From Amphimedon queenslandica (lineage: Eukaryota > Porifera > Demospongiae > Haplosclerida > Niphatidae), in NCBI RefSeq assembly GCF_000090795.2, contig NW_003546353.1, forward strand, positions 178,534 to 242,533: a stretch of 64,000 nucleotides of DNA. Reading direction: 5' to 3'. Each line of letters begins with the position of its first letter. Positions within the stretch are counted from its first letter, which is position 1. This document shows positions 13,401 through 23,224 of this stretch, in pieces. The notes beneath the pieces are model-generated. The model searched no databases. It worked only from the letters and a program-made list of their open reading frames with translations, and was not told where the DNA came from. The position numbers were made by a program, and so were the translations under genes.

Positions 13401-13823
13401 GAGAATATCCAAATACTTCTGCCTAATATAATGCTGTTAGCAGAGCAGGTTCGTCTTCGTGAAGTACAGACCGTTCTCTATCGTCCTCACATGATCTTGC
13501 TAACTAACTTTGGTCTCTTTCTTTGTGCCAGTTCCCTCAATGCTGACGTCACTCCAACTCTCCTCGTCCTCTCTCCAACTCAGCTTGTCGTCAAAAGATG
13601 GATACATATTGATGATATACAGCGTGTCCAAGTTGCCTATGATTCCCAGTATTGCATTACGCAGCTCCTCATCTTCACTCGGGCTCACAGCGACTGTGGG
13701 ATTGCTACTCACATTTGTATTGTTCCCTACACTTCAGTTCATGCTGAGATGTTTGTTACGCTCCTGGGGATGGTCTGGAAGGAGAGAATGGGTCGAACTC
13801 TTCCTGTTGAATCCTCTCAATAA
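5886..13823 (+). CDS. NISCH: Nischarin (PX, leucine-rich repeat and long C-terminal region)
   Basis: Endosomal scaffold that binds phosphoinositides, integrin alpha5 and PAK/Rac in vertebrates. Twenty exons join in frame to 1588 aa: 5886..6104, 6157..6243, 6931..7110, 7457..7505, 7567..7653, 7746..7819, 7896..7988, 8143..8238, 8331..8459, 8572..8640, 8691..8817, 9000..9058, 9159..9287, 9347..9445, 10124..10285, 10362..10417, 10494..10586, 10700..10860, 10922..11078, 11183..13823. Exons 1-4 give the PX domain (LFPQRKMFG, YLGKLLLQF, ALFFEKG). Exons 8-13 give leucine-rich repeats (LRVMDLSYNNITSI, LRILDLSHNELLNV). The last exon (880 aa) matches the long C-terminal region of nischarin. The start is the first in-frame ATG; an ATG at about 5991 would shorten the leader. 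An assembly gap lies in intron 2. Confidence 0.9.
6822..6841. other. Assembly gap (20 N) in nischarin intron 2
   Basis: Twenty N bases interrupt a CT-rich microsatellite running from about 6736 to 6930. The true length of this simple repeat is unknown. No coding sequence is affected, since the flanking exons join in frame. Confidence 0.99.
9480..10095. repeat. Tandem units of dispersed repeat family 2 (nischarin intron 14)
   Basis: Three to four head-to-tail units of about 175 bp fill this intron. Each contains AAATGGCCGTAACT, GAAGTCGGAATC, CTCAAACTTTCTACACAGCA, TATGTATCAGAAAATGTA, a GGGGTGATTTTGGAGCC segment and the near-palindrome CCATGGGCTATAGCCTTGG, whose centre GGCTATAGCC is perfect. 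The same family occurs in reverse orientation at 33466..33990. Confidence 0.9.
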
Positions 13824-14031
13824 CGTGAATAATAATTATCCTATAACTTTATAATGTTTTTATGCACACGTGCACATTTGCATGCATACACAAACAAGCT
13901 GTGTCGCTTAATTGTTATTAAAACTGAATTTTTGAAAATAAGGTATAAAAATTTATTATTTTAAAAAAGACAAGCACAATCGGTCGAATATACACAGACC
14001 GACCTAATGTATAGAAGGAGCTAAATGTCAT

Positions 14032-16084
14032 TTACTGAGTGTACCAGTAAATGTAAGAGAGTACGATCAGAGCAGTTGTGCTGATGATTGGTGCTTTGTA
14101 TTGAGAGAGAGCTATTCCAACTGCAGTGGATCTATTGGTATCCAGTGGATCCTCATTGCACACTAATAGAATATGAGTTAGGATGCTTCTGGTCTCTTCT
14201 CCTGATGGATCGGTAGAATCAATCTTGTTAAAGATCTATAAAGGTATATGTATGTCCATTAAAAAGTATTATAATTGTTTAAATAGATTATTATTTTTAC
14301 AGTTTGCAATTATTTTGGGTCTCTCTTGTCTTCAAAAGTATGTCAATACTATTATTGTTACAATTATTATGATCATTATTCTGCCATATGCTCTTGCTGC
14401 TCATTATTCTACTCCACACACTCCTCATTGATCATGGTACTATACCTCTTTAGAGTAGTAGGCTATTATTTTCTGTAGACTATTGCTTGAGTTTGACTGC
14501 ATTATTAGCTGAACTGCTTGACCTTTTCTTATCTTAATCATGTCCTCGAAAACCTTTCCATTATTATAGCACAGAGCCAGAGTAGCAATAGCCATCATCT
14601 TTAAAACAACAGTAATGCTAGCCTGTAGCTACAATGGGATGGAGGCTTACCTGAGGTATAGCACAAAAGTTGAATATGCTCTGATTCTTTATGTAGCTCA
14701 TGTATTGGAGGACATCAGGGAGTAGCTTAAGGGTTGAAGTGATTAGGAAGTTTAAGCATCTAATGGCGTCACGTCTTTTTGATGGCTTTTGAAAATCTCT
14801 CAAGTCATTAGCAAATTGACTCCAAGCCTAATTTCATAATAGTATCAAAAACTGAATATTAATTAGTTTCTGCATGACATACTTCTTTAGGCCAGAACTC
14901 TCTGTCTTGTACAATGTCTTCAAGGTAATCTCGAATGATGTTTGTTTTCTGTAGGAAGAGTCCCATGCTGTTGGCCAGTCTTGTATTTCCCTCTATACTT
15001 GGATCCTCTAGACCTGAAGCTGCAAATAACTGAGTCAAACCAATGCCAACAAGACCAGCAACATAATGACAATACTGCATCAAGACATGATAATAAATAC
15101 AGGATATTAGCATTAGGTAGCTTACTTCATCCCATTCCTCCATTGTGTTCACTTTGTTAGTGAGAAAGACTGTCATTCCTGCTCCCATTTTCTGTGCTAT
15201 TTCGCTGATCACTTCTTGATAGCGTGACCTTAGCTTACGGAACTCTCCAGATATCTTTACAGAACAAAAATAAACAATAAATCATAGCTAATTGTTTGTA
15301 ATTATTATTAGAGTAGTTTATAGTTACATCCTTCCTTACTTTGGGGAATTCTTCTAGTACAGCTTTGTCTTTTTCTTGGCTTTGTGTAAAGTTCCACTTT
15401 GGATCATAGAGGTAAGTGTGGAATGCCTTCAAGAGGACGATCTTTGTGTCGGGTGGTATAGTCATGTCATCTTCTATAGTATCAAGGGCACGAAGTACAA
15501 GATAGAAGATACAAACAGCTGGCCTATAAGGAGTGAATCTGTTTATTGTACAGGCTATACATGTGTACATACACCTTCAGTAAAAAAGTAAATAATGTTT
15601 GTTGTTATAGACACTGAGTTTTAGTTATCATTCTTAACATATTACAATATTACATGCCTCAGTGAATGAATGTTTCATGTGCCGCAAACTCCATAATTCT
15701 TATTTATATTTTCATCAGTAACATGTACATGTTCTATATCAATTTGCTTCACATTATATCTATTTAATAGTAACTTTTAATTGGCTGTGAGATATAAAAT
15801 ACATCACTCACGGGCTGCATGTTGTAACAGTATTCTGGGCATACCTCAAGTCTCCATCAAGTGCTTGTATAACTGCAGCAAAGCTCCTGCTGGTTTGATT
15901 TAGAAGCTCATAACATCTCTGCATGTCGGGTGATAGAGATGACTACAAATGAGCAATTTATTCTGTTTGGTGTGGAGTTGTGACTTACAGTGTCCAGGGA
16001 ATGAACTACATTCTGTCCTACAAGCTTGTACTGCAGTAAAGCGTATATCTCTGTTGGGTGAGCCAGTGATTTCAACAGATCCAT
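14032..16084 (-). CDS. FDFT1: Squalene synthase (farnesyl-diphosphate farnesyltransferase)
   Basis: Condenses two farnesyl diphosphates to squalene, the first committed sterol step, at the ER membrane. Eight exons (minus strand: 15989..16084, 15845..15942, 15340..15523, 15126..15254, 14883..15074, 14651..14827, 14446..14598, 14032..14235) join in frame to 410 aa, close to the usual 415. Both Mg-diphosphate aspartate motifs are present: LRALDTIEDDM and IIRDYLEDI. Other signatures are NQTSRSFAAVIQALDGDLR, YCHYVAGLVGIGL, SMGLFLQKTN and FNFCAIPQ. The tail IISTTALIVLSYIYWYTQ is the expected C-terminal membrane anchor. The start ATG lies 171 bp from the divergent selenocysteine lyase start. Confidence 0.97.
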
Positions 16085-16255
16085 CACTAGAGCTAGTAGT
16101 AGCTAAGCCCAATGCAGTGACTGCTTCACCGTACCATCAGGTCATTGATATTGGTGACTCGCACCATTGCTATCATTTGGTCGGCCCACACGATTGCCTT
16201 ATAAGGAATGAACAGGAAATATATTTCTTAACCACGCCCACTGAATATTAATAAA
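16085..16255. promoter_or_regulatory. Bidirectional intergenic promoter interval FDFT1 / SCLY
   Basis: Only 171 bp separate the two divergent start codons, so the 5' UTRs and core promoters of both genes must lie here or overlap. I see no clear TATA box. A CCACGCCCACTGAAT stretch of the GC-box type lies near the SCLY start. The promoter role is inferred from spacing alone. Confidence 0.6.
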
Positions 16256-18915
16256 ATGGCGGTGTATCTGGACTACAACGCAACTACTCCTTTAGCTCCC
16301 CAGGTCATTGACGCCATTACAGGATCTATGAGAGATCACTGGGCCAACCCCAGCTCCAATTATACAGTTGGTATGTTTTACACATTATTTATTTATTCAT
16401 TCTATTTTGCATTTTTGTTTTTACTTTTTTGTTAGGGAAGGAATCTAAAGCTGCAATAGAGAAAGCAAGAGGGCAAGTTGCAAAGTTGATAGGAGGAGCA
16501 AGTGAAAGTATCATATCATTAATGAGGAGTATTATATTTTTAATTTCATTTTTAGATATTGTATTTACATCTGGCGGTACTGAAGTAAGACGTTTATTTA
16601 TTTATTTATTAATTTGTTTATTTTATTTCATTTAGAGCAATAATATTGTATTTAATTGTATTTTAAGAGAAGGGGAAGTCCCTCATGTTATTACAAGTAC
16701 AATCGAACACGATTCTGTAATCAAGCCACTGAATCATTTAAAAGATAATGGATCAATAGGTATAATATTAGTCTATTATTATGATTGCTGTTAGATCTAG
16801 AGGGAGTCACATTTGGTCTAGGTCTCCTGAAATACTTCTTGTTTTATTAGTTGTTGTTCCTATTTTTAGAACTAACATGTGTAAAGCCGGTAAATGGGTA
16901 CATCAGTGTATCTGATGTAATGAATTCAGTGAAATCCAATACAAGGTTAATATCAATCATGTTAGCTAATAATGAAACTGGAGCAATACAGGTTTAATTA
17001 GTTAATTAATTAATTATAATAATATAATTGTATATATATAATAGCCAGTGAAGGAAATTGGTGAAGTCATCAGATTGTATAATATTAATAATAATAAAAT
17101 TGGACAAGAAAGAATATTAATACACACTGATGCTGCTCAAGTAATTAATTAATTAATCAATTAATTAATCATAATTAATTATTATAACTAGGCATTAGGT
17201 AAAATTAGTGTTGATGTTCAAGAATTAAAAGTTGATTATCTAACGATTGTTGGTCACAAGTTTTACGGCCCGAGGATTGGAGGACTTTATATTAAAGGAC
17301 TGACTAGCAATGAAACACCTTACAAACATTTCTTTGCTGGAGGGGGACAAGAGAGGGGATACAGACCAGGGTATGGCTACTATTTTAATATTAGCTGTTA
17401 CTGTACAAAATGATTTATTGGTGAGGAATTAGTATTGACAATTGACATTATATAAAATCTGCCATTTTGTTTCAATCTGAGCTCTTCCAATATAAAATTA
17501 ACTAATATTAACTTTCATCAGGCAAATTCGCCAATAAGTTATTTTGTAAACTACTAACTTGACAATTTGTTCCTCTATCTATTGCAGTACTGAGAACACT
17601 CCAATGATAGTAGGACTTGGAACGGTGAGTTATCATACATGAACATTTTATAATTATTATAATCCACTTTTAGTTCATAATACTTGCAACTGGGTACCAA
17701 TAATATTTAGAAAAATAAAGTATTAAATTATTTTTTCAAATAGGCCGCTCAGCTGGTAAGTGATAGGTTAATACACCATATGTCTCATCTAAGAAGTATT
17801 TGTGAATATTTGAGAAAAAGACTAAAGGTATTATTTATAACCGTCATTACAATAATAATATTAATATTATTATTATTAGGAGAAATTTGATGATGGAGTC
17901 CATTTTAATTCAAGTGACTCAGACTGCTTGCCTAACACGTGCAATTTCTCATTGACCGCCTCCCATTTACTGCAAGGTATTGGGTTTTAATATCTGAACT
18001 ACTGTATAATGATGTCCCTGTACTATAGTACAGCCTAATTTCACCAAAAATGAAAAGGAGAGAATTCTACTTTTTATAACTTTACCTGATACATATACAT
18101 GTTCTTATGTTGTGTAGAAAGTTTGTTGACTGATTCCAATGGAATTTGAATTTTTTATGAATTTTTAAAGTTACTCCAAAATTGGCTAAAAGTCCCTGTA
18201 CTATAGTACAGGGACTTTGGGCAAATTTCACCAAAAATGAAAAGGAGAGAATTCTCCATTTTAATCATATTTTCTGATACATATACATGTTCTTATGTTG
18301 TGTAGAAAGTTTGAGCTGATTCCAATGGAATTTGATTTTTTTTATGAATTTTTAAAGTTACTCCAAAATTGGCTAAAAGTCCCTGTACTATAGTACAGGG
18401 ACTTTGGCCAAATTTCACCAAAAATGAAAAGGAGAGAATCTCCATTTTTATAATATTTTCTGATACATATACATGTACTTGTGTTGTGCAGAAAGTTTGA
18501 GCTGATTCCAATAAAGTTTGGATTAAGAAATATTATAGTTGATTGGTAGCCTCTGGAAACTGATTTTACCAAATTTTGCATTTTCTCTATCTCTCCTCCT
18601 CTCTCTCTCTCTTCTTGTCTGCAATATGTTAGGTCCAGTTATACTGAGACATCTTAAATCATCGCAGATAAGTCTTGGAGCTGCTTGCCATTCACACGAT
18701 ACATTTAAGTAATTCATTGATTTTATCTATTTTGTGTTTTCAATATTATTTTTTACGATTATAGGGCTTCGTTTGTTTTATTAGAATCAGGTGTTTCGGA
18801 AGATATTGCGTTAAATGCGTTAAGAGTTAGCGTAGGAAGAGAAACAACAAGAGCTGATATTGATATATTTATTAACGATCTGTCTCAAGCAGTTAATGAT
18901 ATAATAATAAAATAA
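16256..18915 (+). CDS. SCLY: Selenocysteine lyase
   Basis: PLP enzyme of the NifS/class V aminotransferase fold that splits selenocysteine into alanine and selenide. Twelve exons (16256..16370, 16436..16507, 16556..16584, 16636..16759, 16870..16991, 17045..17140, 17192..17370, 17588..17624, 17744..17827, 17880..17976, 18633..18708, 18765..18915) join in frame to 393 aa. Visible landmarks: [10 protein letters not shown] start, FTSGGTESNN, ANNETGA, HTDAAQALGK, the PLP lysine in [29 protein letters not shown], and the catalytic cysteine in [17 protein letters not shown] and the internal spacing favour SCLY over mitochondrial NFS1. Intron 10 (656 bp) contains three copies of dispersed palindromic repeat family 1. 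Confidence 0.93.
18005..18520. repeat. Three tandem copies of palindromic repeat family 1 (SCLY intron 10)
   Basis: Units of about 183 bp recur head to tail. Two hold a perfect 26-bp palindrome, at 18191..18216 and 18378..18403, made of AGTCCCTGTACTA followed by its own reverse complement. Flanking arms are GAAAAGGAGAGAATTCTCCA, TTTTCTGATACATATACATG and GTAGAAAGTTTGAGCTGATT. Confidence 0.93.
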
Positions 18916-19077
18916 GTAATTAACATTGATATAGCCACGCCCATCAATCAAATCAATTTAAATTGCTCCGCCTACAGCCTGAATGTGGGGAGTGGCTAGT
19001 CTACAAAGTAGCTAGCTTTGCTTAGAAATAGATCTGCTGTCTCTATATAGCTAAGCTATAGGCCCTTATTTTTCTGC

Positions 19078-20575
19078 ATGGCGAGGATAACTAGCTCAAA
19101 TAACTTGGTCATATCCTATCCAGCCAACGAAGAGGCGCACTCGGACTTTCTCTTCAAAGTCATTCTAATTGGGGACGTGGGCGTAGGGAAGACGTCTGCT
19201 CTACAGAGATTCAAATATGGGACCTATTCTGAGAGAATGGTGAACACCATTGGAGTGGATTTCTCTTATAAGACGTTCAAACTGGACGGGAAAGTTATAC
19301 AGGTAATGTCCCCTAATCTATGAGTATTGTTTGTTATTATGACAAGCAATTAGTCAATTGTAGATTGTCACTTCTACAGTGCAATATTCAATAATTCATG
19401 AGAGGATTATTATAACAAGAGTAGTTCTTACTCCTGTCAAAACCCACCCTGTAGTTATAAGACAGTTTGTGTTATTTTTATAAAGATGCAATATCAATGA
19501 GGTGCTTTAACAAAAGTACCTACAGTATAATATTTTATAATTATCTTTTGACTGAGACTATTATTAACAGATTAAGAGTATTGATTGGTAGCAAAATTTA
19601 AAGAAAACAAGAAAGCGAGAGAGAGAGAGAGAGAGGATATAGATTATGTATTGTTTTTGTATCTCAGTATGTTATCATATCTTAATGATCCATTATGCTC
19701 ACTAGCTACATATATGGGACACTGCAGGTCAGGAGAGGTATCGCACAATTACTCAAAGTTATTATAGAAATGCTCACGGGGTCATTGTAGCGTACGACAT
19801 TACGAGAGAAAGGACGTTCTATAATGTCCAAAGATGGTTGGATGATATTAAGAAATTCTGTGGTAAGTTGGATAAACTGCTCAAGCATCCATTTGATGAC
19901 AGGAAATGTTGTATGTGTAATTATGCATAAACAAACCTGCTACTCATAACAAGCAGAAACAATTCCGGGGCCATGCTGCAAAATAACAAATTAAATTATT
20001 ATTTATAATAGGCGTATGTGAATGGATTTTATGTCCAAAATAACTATGATACTCTCTTTGTATGAAACTATGGATGATATTTTAATTCACTTGAGACACC
20101 ATAGTTGTCATGAAGCTTATCATCCTATCATTCAAAAATGAAATTAAACAGCTACAGCTTTATCATATTATTTATTATTTTACTTTGAACTCAAGAATTT
20201 CTATATATATACCCTTAAATCCCTTTCTCATATTTATTATTATGATATTTTCCATACTGTATAGGTAATGTAGTGGTATTGGTCATTGGTACAAAGTATG
20301 ATCTAGTGAAGGCCAATCCTCACTTAAGAGAAGTGACTGAAGAATCAGTACAGACACTAATGGGTACTCACACTAGTGGGAAAATAGTTGGATATTATGA
20401 AGTCTCGGCTAAAGATGGGACTAACATTGATGATGCTTTTTATTCGCTGGCTCAAGCATTGAAGGAGAGAGTCGAGAAAGTTGAAATAAAAAATTGTGAA
20501 CTCTCTCACACTCAAAACTGCTACGGAAATACTACTCCACTTGACAGACAGACCAAGAGTGACGGGTGTTGTTAA
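19078..20575 (+). CDS. Rab-family small GTPase (Rab19/43-like)
   Basis: Membrane-traffic GTPase. Three exons (19078..19302, 19706..19862, 20265..20575) join in frame to 230 aa. Motifs: P-loop GDVGVGKT, switch [44 protein letters not shown], and a C-terminal CC for double prenylation. The IGVDF and RTITQSYYR motifs place it in the Rab branch near Rab19/Rab43/Rab30, though subfamily is not certain. The guanine-specificity motif reads TKYD where NKxD is usual, and the N-terminal extension before the P-loop is about 30 residues. The gene lies 162 bp after SCLY on the same strand and tail to tail with IMP4. Confidence 0.9.
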
Positions 20576-20718
20576 TTATTATTGTTATTTTTTATCCCAA
20601 CTTCTCTCTCTCTCTTTATTCTTAATACATGATCTGTGTATATGCATGTTGCATATATTATATGTGTGTGTTTTTTTACAAATGTATTTTAAAACCATTA
20701 TTATTATAATAAGTCAAA

Positions 20719-21805
20719 TCAAGATGTTTCTGAATGACTCAACGCAAGTTTCTTCTTAGCTGTGTTCAGATAAGGTCTCAACTTCCATTCAACATCAACG
20801 TCTTTCTGATCAATTGTACCAAGGGATATCTTAAACACTAGAACAGTGATACACACAGCAGAAGATAGAATTACAATGCAGCTTTATTGTATGAGTATCT
20901 CACCAGTCACTTACATTTTAATTCAAATCTTGGACCAACTTCTTTCAGCTGAATCTCCTTACCATCTCTCTTGTACACATGGTGCCTGTCAAGATATCAA
21001 GTTAACTAAATCACTTACAGTGTGAGCTCAAATGCAAGATCATTTTCAAAACTTCAATAATTTCTACTGACCTGAATGAAATATAGTCTTCACTGTTAGC
21101 AAATGTTATAACTCTTTTACTGTCCTCCTTTGGAACTGGAAACAAATACTTAAGAATGTTAGTCACCTGATAAAAGAGGAGAAGAAACTTGCATAATTAT
21201 AATAATCATTAAATTATCACTAAAACCAGTTAATTAGTTGATCCATTACCCTCTCTCCCAGTTTAGTTTTGAAGTTGTGAAAGATGAGGTGAGGATAAGC
21301 CTCAGACATTGTCCCAATATTAGGAATATCGTGTCTCATTACTGTATTGAATATAGTGAATGTAGCAGTGGGACCATATGGCAAGTGACAGACAATAAGC
21401 GAATCTATAGAAGCAACATTAGGAACATTTACACTTCCACTTGAACTGAAATTGCATTAAAATATGAGCATACATTACTGGACAGTCCTTACCAGGGACC
21501 CCTCTGTGTTCATGAACTATTATGAGATCTGTGGCTCCATTTGCATTACAAGCCTCTACCAGTTTACCGATTACAAACTGACCTCTGTTGATACGTTGGG
21601 AATTTGGGATCACCAACCTTAGCTCCTGTGAAATATAAGCAGACTTTACCAGAGGATTCTGGCATAGTGCATTACTGAAGTACAGGGACTTTGGCCAAAA
21701 ATGAAAAGGAGAGAATTTTTAATTTTTATAATTTTTTCTGATACATGTACTTAGATGAAGGGAAAGTAGCTTTAGCATTAGGTTAGTGCATAGACTGTAC
21801 GTCAT

Positions 21806-21851
<46 letters not shown>

Positions 21852-22373
21852 CTTTACAAACTGTTTAAGAGAACTGCTCGGATTATGTGAAGTTGTAATG
21901 ACAACATTAGGATCCTCCACACCAGCCCAGGCATATTCATCATCTTCATGTGTTGTCAAACCTAACTGTTACCATAAAAGGGAGAGAGGGAGGGGCAACT
22001 TAAGGAAAGAGGAGGAGAATGAGAAGGTGCTTACTCTTTCTTCATCATCAAATTGTATTGAGTGTCTTAGCTGCTCAGTCTCTTTCCTTATTTCTGTTGG
22101 TATCCGTCTCCCCTCTGTCAGTAAATATATAACAATAAAATGATAGAGGATACATAATTTATGATAATTATGACAACAACAAAGGTTTAATTATTAACCA
22201 TCAATGGCCTTTTTAAGCTTCTCCTTTCTCTCGTGTATTGCTCTTTGCTTCTCTTCCAATCCTTTGCGATACAAATATTCTCTTCTTAGTCTAGCCTGAC
22301 GTCTCAACTATTATAAAAACAAGTAATTTTTTTTATTAAAAAATGATTATTTTGGAAGAAATAAACCTACCAT
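20719..22373 (-). CDS. IMP4: U3 snoRNP protein IMP4 (Brix domain)
   Basis: Component of the U3 snoRNP needed for 18S rRNA processing in the nucleolus. Nine exons (minus strand: 22371..22373, 22199..22307, 22035..22114, 21852..21965, 21493..21625, 21250..21404, 21072..21166, 20915..20985, 20719..20837) join in frame to 292 aa, the family's normal length. Signatures include [71 protein letters not shown] and [18 protein letters not shown]. The first coding exon contributes only the ATG, followed directly by a GTAGGT donor, and the second exon opens with the conserved leader. A (CA)n tract lies in intron 4. Confidence 0.96.
21660..21760. repeat. Partial family 1 repeat (IMP4 intron)
   Basis: A truncated copy carries ACAGGGACTTTGGCCAAAAA, ATGAAAAGGAGAGAATT and TCTGATACATG, lacking the left half of the palindrome. 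Confidence 0.75.
21810..21850. repeat. (CA)n microsatellite
   Basis: About twenty CA dinucleotides follow GTACGTCATGTACA. They abut the 3' end of IMP4 exon 4 at 21852, so on the minus strand the GTCTGTG donor runs straight into (TG)n. Confidence 0.97.
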
Positions 22374-22468
22374 CTTGTACAAATACAATATGCACACGTG
22401 TCGACGTCGAGCGACTCGAGCCACTCCCACTAGATTTAGTTAATTAAAATACTGCAGCCGCACATTGC
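22374..22468. promoter_or_regulatory. Bidirectional promoter interval IMP4 / NPC2-like
   Basis: Fewer than 100 bp separate the divergent start codons. The interval includes GTCGACGTCGAGCGACTCGA, a CG-rich patch in an AT-rich region, which could be core promoter. Promoter function is inferred from the spacing. Confidence 0.55.
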
Positions 22469-22945
22469 ATGCAGCATTTCTCCTCCAGCATGATTTTAAA
22501 GATCATCTGTCTATTCCTTTACTGCCTTTTCTCTCTTGGATTCGCCTGGAGTAACTGCGGGAGTGATGGATTAAAAATAACCTCTGTCTTTATGAAGCAC
22601 TGCCATAACTCTCCGAGTCCCATCAAACCAGACATGTGCTGGCCAAAGAAGAATGCTAACAACACTCTCTTTGTGGTCTTCACTCCTTACAAGAACTACA
22701 CTAACCTAACTGTCAGCGTCCACACTGATTTGGGGGTAAAATTCCCACTCTTTGATAACGGACTGGTGACATGCAGTAGGAAACCTTGTTCACTGATTGA
22801 AGGAGTAGCAGTGAAGACTCACTTCAGCTTCATGCTAAATGAAAAGTTGCCTGATTCAAGACCAGTGAAAACTTACTGGTACTTTATGGACGACAAAGAA
22901 GCAATAGCAGGTTGCTTTCAGATTACATTTATGATATCAGAATAA
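22469..22945 (+). CDS. NPC2-like secreted ML-domain lipid-binding protein
   Basis: Single-exon gene of 158 aa, or 152 aa if the second Met at 22490 is used. That second Met is followed directly by a strong signal peptide (ILKIICLFLYCLFSLGFAWS). The mature part has six cysteines in the ML/NPC2 arrangement (NCGSDGLKITSV, KHCHNS, DMCW, LVTCSRKPC and AGCFQI), N-glycosylation sequons, and a core VVFTPYKNYTNLTVSVHTDLG with alternating hydrophobics as in the beta-sandwich. NPC2 proteins move sterols in the lysosome, but ML proteins also bind other lipids, so the ligand is not known. It is divergent from IMP4 and convergent with GRIPAP1. Confidence 0.8.
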   Translation: MQHFSSSMILKIICLFLYCLFSLGFAWSNCGSDGLKITSVFMKHCHNSPSPIKPDMCWPKKNANNTLFVVFTPYKNYTNLTVSVHTDLGVKFPLFDNGLVTCSRKPCSLIEGVAVKTHFSFMLNEKLPDSRPVKTYWYFMDDKEAIAGCFQITFMISE

Positions 22946-23193
22946 CTTTAATAATAATAATAATAAAATTATACTTAATATTGAGAACATTTATGTCGGC
23001 AGGAGAAAAAAAGACAAAAATAATATTAAAAAAAAAAATTATTTATAGTATAATAATAATACTAGCTGAAGTGTTAAGTGTTTTCATCTTTTTCTTCTTT
23101 TTGTAATTGTGTAGACAACATATCAACATTCTATAATAAACAAATCAAATAATAGTAACAACAACATGTTTATCATACACTATTATACAACAC

Positions 23194-23219
<26 letters not shown>

Positions 23220-23224
<5 letters not shown>

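Noticed and set aside
11936-13712. Minus-strand and alternate-frame ORFs within 11.5-13.9 kb
   Set aside because: Shadows of the long final nischarin exon, without splice or homology support.
16256-18915. Mitochondrial cysteine desulfurase NFS1
   Set aside because: No mitochondrial leader; the [11 protein letters not shown] and FTSGGTESNN context and the SLGAACHSH loop fit selenocysteine lyase better.
22469-22945. Possible MD-2 orthologue
   Set aside because: The ML fold is clear, but the cysteine pattern resembles NPC2 and no TLR4-type partner can be inferred; kept as NPC2-like.
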